Source of the DNA: Gryganskiella cystojenkinii
Taxonomy: Eukaryota > Mortierellomycota > Mortierellomycetes > Mortierellales > Mortierellaceae
Direction of reading: 5' to 3'
Length of the DNA: 13,432 nt
Assembly: GCA_015852425.1 (NCBI GenBank)
Contig: JAAAIG010000972.1
Coordinates: 1-13,432, forward strand
Shown here piece by piece: positions 1 through 7,794 of this stretch (the stretch's first letter is position 1; each line of letters starts with the position of its first letter). Made by a program: the position numbers and the translations under genes. Under the pieces are notes generated by a model. That model was given only the letters and a program-made list of their open reading frames with translations, was not told where the DNA came from and made no database searches.

Positions 1-438
1 AAAAAAAAAAAAAAAAAAATTCATGGGCAAGACCAAGATTATAGTCAGGGCCAAGTCCAAGGTTCCACGAGTGAGAACAACAGGCACGGCAAAGGTAAAG
101 ACAAGGATATAAAAGAGCAAGGACAGAAAAGGACGACCAAGGGAAGGCTGATGTGTCGCTGATCCTCAAGTGGTCTCCTCTTCCTCTTGCGAAAAAAAAA
201 AGTCTCTTCCTGAAATAATATCTTTTTCACTATCAGTCTACTCTCCCCGGCAAAAACCCCTGTGCAGAATCATTCACCAAAAAAAAAAAGGTGCCTGTCG
301 CGTGGATAGCTTTTTATCGTGATTACTATTATACAACCAAAAAACAACGTTTACAAACACGCCAAAAACCACCTCGAGGTATCAACATCGGACCCGGCCA
401 GACTTGGCCAATGTGGGTTCATCCAGATTGATGCTGTG
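1..438. other. Poly(A) run and gene-free left edge
   Basis: The window opens with a run of 19 A. The remaining sequence up to the end of the F-box gene on the minus strand has only short, low-complexity open frames and further A runs (around 190-200 and 278-290). It would hold the 3' untranslated region of the minus-strand gene ending at 439. I see no clear AATAAA on the minus strand and no recognisable gene. Confidence 0.5.
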
Positions 439-1711
439 TCAGGTCCAGATGCTGTCATACGTAGCCGGCTTTTCCCGTAGCGTCTCCCTGACAAAATGCA
501 AAAACTCCTCTCTGTGTTCCTGTGGGATGTCTGGAGGTTTGAATGAACTGAGGTTGGGGCAATGTCGCAGGATCTCGAAAAGGATCCAGGTCGGGTGATG
601 ATCGCATATGCTGAAGAGACTCAGTCTTGTCAATCGAGGTTTAATAGTCATGTTCTTCAGCAAGGATTGGACAGTCGGCAAGGTTGAAAGTGGCAGTGGT
701 GTTGGCAAGAGGTTATGGTCGCACTCTTTGCCAGGGTCCTCATCATCATCGTCAACGTCATTCTTATTGAACTGCCGCAAATCCTTGTTCTGATACTCGA
801 TCCATTCCTGCTCAAAGGCAGCGGTCGAAACAACGGGTGCGTACCGTGAGAGGTGATTGTACCAGGCCACGAGGGACAGATCTCGGACTGCGCACGGTAC
901 TTGAAGGACCACGCTCACCACATCCATCATAGGCATCCGTCCAAAATGGAGGATCTCCAGGTTCTCGAGGCGATCCAACAAGTTGTTCAGTCGAGTTACA
1001 AAAGTTAATCGCCCTTGCTCTGAAATGTTCTTGAAACCTTCAAGTTCTAGTCGTCGAAGACTGAGGAGACTGGTCTCTGCCAAGGTCCAAGCCAGGTTGA
1101 CACGTACGATCGAGAGAGAACCTTGACGATGGTCAAGATTGTTGTTGGACTCCTTTGGGTCAAAGAAGCTATAGTCGTGATTGTCTATTGATTCGCCCCA
1201 GTGCCTCCGATGGACTTCCAAATCGCTGGTTCGAAGAAACCCCAATAAACAGACAGACTTGAACTCATTGGCGACCACGGCGCCAAGCTCAGCAGGAGTG
1301 GTAATGGCAGCGGTCCCCGTATGAGTTTGGAGAATCTCTGAGAGCCTGTCGTCCTCGGAGACTCGAATGACGACATGACGTGCATATTGGATCCCGAATT
1401 AAATGAGGGCATGCTCTGTTTCTTGGAGAGGTTGACGAGGGAAGAACGTTCCAAGAGGTTCACCACGACCGACCATGTAACAATAGGTCATTTCCCTTTC
1501 GCGGATCTCGTCTCCCACCGCTGTCGAGGGTTTGCCAGCGAAGAGATAAGAAGGCTCTACAAAAATCCTTCGATGCCTGGACTGCGGCAGCAATATGGAG
1601 GGGTTGAAGATACTGAGCGATGGACTCAACCGACATGGGGATGGTGAGAACAAGATGGACTGGTCGTGGAGTAGAGGACATGGCTCGGCTTGTTTGTCCA
1701 GAGGTTGTCAT
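439..1711 (-). pseudogene. F-box/LRR-type protein gene, broken
   Basis: The family acts as substrate-recognition subunits of SCF ubiquitin ligases; that role is family knowledge. The likely start is the ATG at 1711 or 1681 (minus strand). An F-box-like helix follows, around 1636-1530, reading SVESIAQYLQPLHIAAAVQA then SKDFCRAFLSLRW. The frame then has to change between about 1530 and 1475 to continue as ETEHALI, which hits a TAA at 1399-1401. In the same frame beyond it, FGIQYARHVVIRVSEDD and then a long stretch run open to the stop at 439. That stretch includes LRR-like segments such as LSLRRLELEGF and LENLEILHFG. Reading across the TAA gives a continuous fungal F-box pattern, so I read the TAA as a nonsense change (CAA to TAA is one transition). 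An intron removing both the frame change and the TAA (for example a GT near 1525 to an AG near 1345) cannot be excluded. The last about 279 codons are intact. Confidence 0.6.
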
Positions 1712-1743
1712 TAGAAAGCCTGGGGGTTGTTTTGCTAGACAAT

Positions 1744-1768
1744 AATGAATGAATGAATGAACGAATGA

Positions 1769-1812
<44 letters not shown>

Positions 1813-1814
1813 AA
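1744..1814. repeat. GAAT then (GAAA)12 microsatellite
   Basis: A short run of GAAT units (about 1744-1766) passes directly into twelve uninterrupted GAAA units at 1767-1814. It sits 33-103 bases 5' of the likely F-box start on the minus strand, so in that gene it would be a (TTTC)n pyrimidine tract in the leader or promoter. The open frames that read it as repeated FLS are composition artefacts. Confidence 0.9.
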
Positions 1815-2500
1815 AGACATTCATACCTCAAAGGCGTTGCATCATGGAGCAAAGGGCAGCAAAGGGCAAAGGGCAAAGGGACCAAGTCGGAAAGAGAAGG
1901 GACGCCAACGCCCTGTATGAAACGCCCACGTTATCTTCGCCGTGCTCAATTTTTGAGTTGCACACCTGTCAACGCGACTTCCCCTCGTCTCTCCCCATTC
2001 TCAAGTTCTCTCCCTTTCTCCACTTTCTCTCTATTCAATCTATCCCCCTCACGGCAGTCGACTCCCCTCACTTTCTACTCTTCTTTGCCATTTATACTCT
2101 TCAAACGGTTTCCACGGACCTTGTCCTCTCCCTCTTCACAATCCATCTTGGTGCCTCCCAGTCCTCCAATCCCCATTGTTTTTTCTGCCTTAAATTCAAC
2201 TCACTTGTGCAAGGGTTCATTCCTTCTCCAAACTCGAATTACCCATCCAGGGACAACTCTCCAACTCGAACTCGGTCGTAACCTTATCTGCAACGAAAAC
2301 GAGGACATGCTGTTGAATCCCTTGGCATTGTGGCCGAGTCCAAAACCTGATCTCATTCTAACCTTCCATTTCCACGAGCCGACATCAACACACACGCGCA
2401 CATAAAAGACTAATATTCGAAATCCACAATGTCAATCGATTTCGCACAGCAAAATGAGTTTCGAAAAGCCATTGGCGTAGTGAATTTCTCTCTTCTCTGA
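1815..2500. other. Pyrimidine-rich gene-free stretch
   Basis: It begins with a short AAAGGGC-type direct repeat (about 1850-1880). From about 1960 to 2260 the plus strand is strongly C/T-rich, the composition seen in front of the bHLH gene and the monooxygenase genes in this window. It therefore looks like the promoter or leader of a plus-strand gene whose body has decayed (the F-box relic at 2501). An ATG at 2307 opens a 32-codon frame starting MLLNPLAL, faintly like the NPL start of fungal F-box proteins. This is too weak to call a gene. Confidence 0.4.
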
Positions 2501-2802
2501 TGTCGCAGCCTCGAAACGTTATCACTCGTCATGTGTAGCCGTCTGACGGGATCAATGGCTCAACGGCCCTTGTGCGAATTGCCGAGTCTACAAGTCCTTT
2601 ATGCAAGTCTGTTAACGGATCATGTTCTCGAAAGTCATCTTCCACGCTGGGCTTTCTTGCGATTGGAACTCGAGGAGGGCAGGATCAACTCTGAAGCAGT
2701 TTTTACTCTATCCAACCACTATAATACGATGATATCCCAGATCACAGTTTCTATGATACTACCTTGAGCCGAATTTGTACTCTAGCTGAGCTGACCCGAA
2801 TA
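2501..2802 (+). pseudogene. F-box/LRR protein C-terminal relic
   Basis: From 2501 to 2764 one frame reads CRSLETLSLVMCSRLTGSMA, then LCELPSLQVLYASLLTDHVL, then WAFLRLELEEG, and stops at TGA 2764-2766. This is the arrangement of the C-terminal LRR part of large fungal F-box proteins: a repeat with C..LTG, then a CPxLxxLxA-like repeat, then a PW..L.xLxLxI segment. After a frame change near 2750 another frame gives YDTTLSRICTLAELTRI (2752-2802), which resembles the next LRR of that family. There is no F-box in front, so the gene is 5'-truncated as well as frameshifted. The glycosyltransferase relic begins at the same base. Family assignment rests on pattern memory only. Confidence 0.55.
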
Positions 2803-3469
2803 ATGGGGACTGGATCGTGCTCGCAGACGTGGATGAGATTCCCAAGAGGGCTTTACTGCAAGAACTCAAGAACCCAGATCCTACGACTGAGATTGGAAGG
2901 AGATTGACGAGGGCCATGCGGAGTCGGATGGTGATGTGATTAGGCTCGGGTGCCATTCTATTACTACTCATTTTCGACACCAACATCCATGGTACGACCT
3001 GTTCTGGCTCGGTTCAGAAGTAAGGATTCGCCAATCTACACACAGACCGGTACCGACAATGATGATGGTACTTCTAAGGATAGCTATCGGGACAATTGAG
3101 CTGGGGCGAGACAGTCCATGCGGCAACGCGACTTTGATGTCCCCCTCCATGATAACCAGTGCTATCATTGCTCCTGATGCTTTGCGCATCTCAAAAGCAG
3201 TTTGTCTACAAGGCTACGTCGTATTATCACACAGAACACAACCAACCTTATGTCCCCGACCCTGAATATATATAAAGGACCAGGTTCGAAGAGGCGTCGA
3301 TATTTTCGAACGGGCATTTGATCAATTCAAATATACCGAGAACAACCAAGAACTTTCAGAGTACATAAAGGCGAACCCAGAAAAGTTCTCGTACATGCTC
3401 AAGCGCAAGGATCTTCCCAACGCCAGCGACCCCACCTCCTCCAGTCCCAGCAGAATAGCGAGTAGGTGA
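2802..3469 (+). pseudogene. Family 17 glycosyltransferase relic (MGAT3-like)
   Basis: Family GT17 includes the bisecting beta-1,4-N-acetylglucosaminyltransferase of animals; fungal members are Golgi-type glycosyltransferases of largely unknown substrate. The relic starts NGDWIVLADVDEIPKRALLQ, carrying the family's DVDEIP metal-binding signature, and continues ELKNPDPTTEIGRRL. A frame change then gives ESDGDVIRLGCH, further changes give FYYYSF and HPWY, and then PVLARFRSKDSPIYTQTG. Next comes QRDFDVPLHDNQCYHCS, then the frame of QFVYKATSYYHTEHNQPYV, and finally VRRGVDIFERAFDQFKYTEN up to a stop at 3467-3469. At least four frameshifts are needed. Two expected Trp codons are TGA: after RDN (about 3100) and in CYHCS-stop-CF (about 3175). 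The N-terminal third, including any membrane anchor, is missing. Confidence 0.8.
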
Positions 3470-3752
3470 CGCCTCTATCATCCCGTTGTAACCCAACCCA
3501 GTGTTATAGAAACAAAACAAATGTACATAATGGCAATTCATTCCAGGCCCCGTTCTAGTCAGGATGAATTCATCTGCTCTGACTCTGAGAGAGATACCTT
3601 GTCCAGGGCTCAGGCGGAATAGGTTGAATCGAATGAGTGGCACAGAAAGGAAATGGGAGGTACAACATGACCCTCGAAAACATGTAAAATGGCTGGTCGA
3701 AGGAGTGTGAGAGAAGAGAAAAAGAGCACGTGCGAGTCTTCCTCGGGTATGG
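3470..3752. other. Gene-free stretch after the GT17 relic
   Basis: Only short shadow frames are seen on either strand. The sequence is mixed in composition, not strongly pyrimidine-rich, and ends at the last ATG before the bHLH leader (about 3750). A CACGTG palindrome at 3727-3732 lies at its right end. Confidence 0.4.
3727..3732. promoter_or_regulatory. CACGTG E-box, upstream of bHLH gene
   Basis: A perfect CACGTG palindrome lies 968 nt before the bHLH start codon. It is the core site expected for bHLH proteins with the His/Glu/Arg basic-region set, which the adjacent gene encodes. A hexamer alone can occur by chance about once per 4 kb. Confidence 0.35.
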
Positions 3753-3836
3753 GCGGCAACGAAGGTCCAGTAGGGCAGCAATCCAGTCGAGCCTGGTCCC
3801 TGGATCACATTTTTCCACAAACCCACCGATTGACAC

Positions 3837-3842
3837 CACGTG
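3837..3842. promoter_or_regulatory. Second CACGTG E-box upstream of bHLH gene
   Basis: A second perfect CACGTG lies 110 nt after the first and 858 nt before the start codon, at the upstream edge of the ATG-free leader. Having two in this stretch supports a real cluster more than either alone, but binding is inference. Confidence 0.4.
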
Positions 3843-4473
3843 TGCTCCGCGGGAGAGAATTGAGTTTGTCGTGACTGTTTTTAGAAGGAGTGCACGTTCA
3901 CGTTTTGGCTCGATTCATTTGTTGGTTGGAAAAGAACGTTTTTCTTTTTTTTTGGGTCCTTATCCTTGACAGTCTCTCTCTGCTTTCGCCCATCGAACAC
4001 CAACCATCCCACCACCCACTTCCCCCAAAAAGAGACAAATTCTTTGCACACACACCACCCACCACACTTGTGCAGCACTGGAACAAATCAAAACCGCCCA
4101 CTCAGGCAACAATTCACTCACACGCCCCCCTCCGATTCTCCCCTCTCAAGATCGTGCAACGAGCTCACGTTTCCTTGACAACAGGCTCTGAACCCTTTTT
4201 CACTTTTTTTTTCTCCTCATCCCGTCATCCCCTTTTTTATCCTTTTTCTCTTTCAATCCCATCCTTCGTCGTCTGCTCGCCTGGAGCACCCTCACGTTTC
4301 TGTTGGCTCTATTATCTTTTTCTCGGACAATCACACTTTGACAAACACGCAGAACACAAAATCGTTTTGATTTGGCACGGACGGACCAACAAACTACACA
4401 TCCATCTTTATTTCTGTCGCTCTTTTTTTGTTTCTTTCCACCCACCTCCTTTTGATTCACCTTCTTTCTCTTT

Positions 4474-4476
<3 letters not shown>

Positions 4477-4514
<38 letters not shown>
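4477..4514. repeat. (TC)19 dinucleotide microsatellite
   Basis: Nineteen uninterrupted TC units lie about 185 nt before the bHLH start codon. It is a homopurine/homopyrimidine mirror repeat, a class known to form triplex DNA under superhelical stress and to change length easily. Confidence 0.95.
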
Positions 4515-4518
<4 letters not shown>

Positions 4519-4699
4519 CTTCCTTTTCATTTTCATTTCTTCTGTTTTCATCATCAACTCTTCTCCCATCTTGTCAACAAATAAACCCGAACGCATAAAC
4601 GACTCCCTACACGCGCAAACAAACCCTCCTTTTTTAACACTCGACCTAAAGCCAAAAATCCCCACTTCCAACCTTTCAACACTCGCCCAAAGGCTAACA

Positions 4700-4984
4700 A
4701 TGCAGTGCGCCGATATCGACGACTCTCCTGCAACCAAAAAGAAAAATCCCTCGACTTCAACGACAACCATTAGATCCATTGCTAGCGCTGCTGCCCCTTC
4801 TTCCTCTACTACTGCTGATAGCATTACTGCCTACATCCACTCTCGCACCACCACTCTCATCAGCAACAACAAGAAGCGTCCTTCCAGCAGCAACAACTCT
4901 TCGACGTCGCGTGCTCACTCACTGTCACCTTTGACCCCTGACCCTTCACCAACTATGAGCCCCGAAGATCCAAAATATCCCAAT

Positions 4985-5039
<55 letters not shown>

Positions 5040-7114
5040 GAATCCCTTCCACACCCACTTCTTCTTCCTCTTCCAACTCTCGACGACCCTCGGCCAGCAA
5101 TCCAGGACAACAACAGCAGCAACAGCATAACAACCTCCCCGCCTTTGGAGATATGAACAAACCTGCAAGTTCTTCAGCGGCTTCGAGTCCTCGACACCTC
5201 CCCTCTCTTTATCCCAACTCAACACCAGCCATGTCACCCAGTGGACATCCTCTTCTCTCGCCAGCATCAAGACCTCACATGGGTGTCACTGATCCAAGTC
5301 AATACTCTTCCTCTGTCTCGTCTTCCTCAGGAGGATTCTATCAGTTGCCACCACCTCTTCAACCCTTTGGTGGCCCACGTCAGAGCCCTCATCACTCTCC
5401 TGCGATCCATCCTTTATCAGGACACCAACAAAGTAGTCACCCTCTCCCACCCCTGCAGGCCTTGCCCTCGTCTGCCATGGGCTCAAACAACGGATACTCG
5501 CCTCGATCAACCCCACAGATGTCTCCGCATATGAACCATTACTTGGTGTCGCCGGCTTTGGGACCTCTTTCACCCTATCCAACTCCTCAACACCAACCCC
5601 AGCAACATCACCTTTCCAGCCCTCACCCGAACCACTCGCAAAGTCCTCACCATCAATACTCACACGACCATCAACGGCACTCGATCCCGACCATGATCTT
5701 ACCGGCCTCAGCGCTCTCGTCCTCTGCCTCTGTGCTGCATTCCCCCTCCCAATCTTTATCTTCTCATCACCACCACTTGGAATCACCTGGCGGACGTCCC
5801 TATCCAATCATTCTTCCACATGGCTCTACTACAACTTCCGCCTCCGCCACATCAACGACTTCTAAAAAGAGCTCCCCACCCCGAGGTCAAAGCTCTGCCA
5901 ATAACAATAATGGTGGTCACACTTCTTCACAACAGAGTGGCGGTGTTCCTACAACCCCTGGAAGTACGCCCAAGAGGTATCTGATGATGCCCCCACAGAC
6001 GGTCCCTGCATCTTCCTCTTCCACACGTGCATCACGTGGCTCGGTTTCATCTCGGAAATCCAGCGGGTCTGCCACGAATTCGCCTCTCACCGGTCCCTCA
6101 AACCCCCCAACGCCGTCAACTGGGTCTTCAAAACGTCGTGCTTCCTCCCATGGTTCCAACAAGGTGGTTGATCAAGAGACCCGGGACCTCATGCGCAAGG
6201 TCTCGCATTCAGCAATCGAACGTCGTCGTCGAGAGCGGATTAACGACAAGATCCTGCAGTTGAAGCATCTTGTGCCTTCGTGTGTGGACGAGGATCATTT
6301 GCATAAGTTGTCGATCTTGCAATCGACGATCGAGTATATCCAGTATCTGAAATCGGTTCTCCCTGCGTCCGTAGCGAATGCAAAGCTGAGCAAGGCTACG
6401 AACAATAACCCAAATAACAAGACCACCGATATGTTGGAGGCCCTCGGGGGAGCGATCTCTACCAAGGTTCCGTTGACACCGTTGATGACCACTGGGTTGA
6501 ATCATATCTATAACAAGCAACGGATGTCTCTTGAACAACAGCAACAACAACGGTACGGTCGCCGCGGTCAAGACGATGACGATGACGAGGACGACGAGGA
6601 CGAAGAGGAGTACCAACGTCGTCAACACAACCACGAGGATGAAGATGACGATTATGAGGATCCTTCTTCTTCCCACCGCCAGGCTGAGAACGATGAGGAC
6701 GAAGACGAGGAAGACGAGGAGATGGAGAGGCGTGGACGTAAGAAACCCCGATCCTCTTCCTCTGCGACCTCGGAAAAAGATCGGACGTCAACTTCGATTA
6801 GGCGCATGATGTCTGGGATCCTGGATCAGTCCATGAGCGCGGATACCAAAGAAACCATTCTTTTGGCTACAACTGGTGGTATCATCTCGCCTTCGGCATC
6901 TGCGTTCCAACAACATCAGTCCTCGTCCCCTACGTCTGCAAACTCTTCGTCCTCGGATGAGGATGCCAAGGACGGTCTCCTGTTGCTTGCCAGTCAGTCA
7001 AGCACGATCAACGAGTCTGAGCGGTCAAAGTCTTCAAGAAAGGAGTCTGCAAATCGTTCCAGGTACCCCATAGAGGTTGTTGGTCAAGAAGTCGGTTCCC
7101 CTATGGAAGATTAA
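4700..7114 (+). CDS. bHLH transcription factor, 804 residues
   Basis: A nuclear DNA-binding regulator, inferred from one clear domain. The basic helix-loop-helix spans residues about 499-554: RKVSHSAIERRRRERIND (basic region and helix 1 start), a loop PSCVDEDHLHK, then helix 2 LSILQSTIEYIQYLKSV. His503, Glu507 and Arg511 match the three base-contacting residues of Max-type factors, predicting CACGTG binding. The long N-terminal arm is rich in Ser, Pro, His, Gln and Asn, with Asn19 at residues 95-113, Gln6 at 137-142 and many Ser-Pro and Thr-Pro sites suited to proline-directed kinases. C-terminal to the domain come a Gln5 run, two acidic blocks (from residue 625 to about 675) and a basic cluster ERRGRKKPR (676-684) that may be a nuclear localisation signal. 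The start at 4700 is the first ATG in about 950 nt and has A at -3. No intron is needed. I cannot name the orthologue or its target pathway. Confidence 0.9.
4982..5038 (+). repeat. Trinucleotide AAC repeat coding Asn19
   Basis: One AAT followed by eighteen uninterrupted AAC codons encodes a run of 19 Asn in the disordered N-terminal arm of the bHLH protein. The near-pure codon use marks it as a trinucleotide microsatellite likely to vary in length. A CAA/CAG Gln6 run (5108-5125) lies about 70 nt downstream. Confidence 0.95.
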
Positions 7115-7163
7115 AATTAGAGAATTTTGCTTTCCCACTCTCCTCTCTTACGAAAATCGAAAT

Positions 7164-7169
7164 AATAAA
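7164..7169 (+). terminator. AATAAA polyadenylation signal of bHLH gene
   Basis: AATAAA lies 50 nt after the bHLH stop codon, within an A-rich stretch, the usual place for a cleavage and polyadenylation signal. The cleavage site cannot be seen. Confidence 0.5.
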
Positions 7170-7220
7170 AATTCAAGGCTTTCTCGCAATGCAATGCCGA
7201 AAAAAAGAAAGGCCTGAGGT

Positions 7221-7226
7221 CACGTG
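7221..7226. promoter_or_regulatory. CACGTG E-box between bHLH and monooxygenase
   Basis: A perfect CACGTG lies 107 nt after the bHLH stop and 569 nt before the monooxygenase start. It could serve either gene or be chance. Confidence 0.25.
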
Positions 7227-7701
7227 TAACCTGTATTTACGAGCCGTGTATTTACTCCCATTCTCCCGTTTCTTTTAGATCAATTGGAAGTGCTGAATTG
7301 ACGAATCACTGCTAATGTACAAGTTTACTGACGGGAAGCTGGAGGAGACAGGGAAACAGTGCGCTTTGATTGCCAGAAGGGGGAAATCCTGTGCCAGAGT
7401 CAATTTCATAAATTTGAGTGTCTTTTACTTTGACTGAACAAAGGAGAGGCAACCCCACCACCGGAGGAGATTTTCTCTTTTCTTTACCATGAGGATGGTC
7501 ACACAAAGTCATTAGAAAGCAGTTCAGCCGATATTTTTATTCAGTGCTCACAAAGAGCTCCATTTTTTTCGCTTTCGGGAAGTGAAAACCCCACTGATTT
7601 GTCCTTCAATGTCGTTCTTCCGTCTTGCCTTTTCTTCCTATCCTTCTTTGTTTCTTCTTTCTTTCCATCTTTCTTCTTCCCATTTCGCACTTTTTCACTC
7701 A
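7227..7701. other. Intergenic region before the monooxygenase
   Basis: No gene is seen. The right part, from about 7610, becomes pyrimidine-rich (CTT-type runs), as in the other leaders here. An ATG at 7609 is in frame with the monooxygenase, discussed at that gene. Confidence 0.4.
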
Positions 7702-7710
7702 TATATAAAA
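7702..7710 (+). promoter_or_regulatory. TATA box of the monooxygenase gene
   Basis: TATATAAAA lies 85 nt upstream of the ATG at 7795, after a pyrimidine-rich stretch and before a short leader. Its place between the two in-frame ATGs (7609 and 7795) favours the downstream one as the start. Confidence 0.55.
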
Positions 7711-7794
7711 ATATCCCTCGACCTCATTCCAGTTTGCTCTCATTCCTCTATTTTCAAGGCAGTCATTTCGCCGACACTAGCTCAAGAAAACATC

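Larger units (their letters stand above)
3753..4699 (+). promoter_or_regulatory. ATG-free pyrimidine-rich leader/promoter of bHLH gene
   Basis: No ATG in any plus-strand frame was found between about 3753 and the start codon at 4700. The sequence is C/T-rich, with runs such as the T tracts near 3945 and 4205 and the (TC)19 tract. The frame of the bHLH protein stays open upstream for 270 codons (from 3890), but it has no ATG and reads as Phe/Ser/Leu/Pro low complexity, so it is not likely to be coding. The picture fits a promoter plus a long scanning leader kept free of upstream start codons. The transcription start cannot be placed. Confidence 0.55.

Noticed and set aside
1844..2405. Two overlapping plus-strand open frames of 145 and 162 codons
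   Set aside because: Both are Ser/Pro/Phe/Leu low complexity from pyrimidine-rich DNA, with no domain and a clear gene-leader look.
3090..3190. TGA read as Trp, suggesting mitochondrial DNA or a changed code
   Set aside because: The same relic has several frameshifts, and the intact genes here use normal codons and nuclear GT-AG introns.
3265..3280. TATATATAAA as a promoter
   Set aside because: It falls inside the GT17 relic at the PEYI codons and no gene starts after it.
3356..3839. Minus-strand frames of 156 and 89 codons
   Set aside because: No domain or family feature; one runs across the GT17 relic as its antisense.
3890..4699. Treating the 270-codon open stretch before the bHLH as an N-terminal extension
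   Set aside because: It has no ATG, is low-complexity Phe/Ser/Leu/Pro caused by C/T-rich DNA, and includes the (TC)19 tract.
4915..5270. Minus-strand frames with long Leu, Val or Cys runs
   Set aside because: They are antisense readings of the AAC repeat in the bHLH gene.
6209..6791. Minus-strand hydrophobic frame that looks membrane-like
   Set aside because: It is the antisense of the acidic Asp/Glu blocks; GAC and GAG read as Val and Leu on the other strand.
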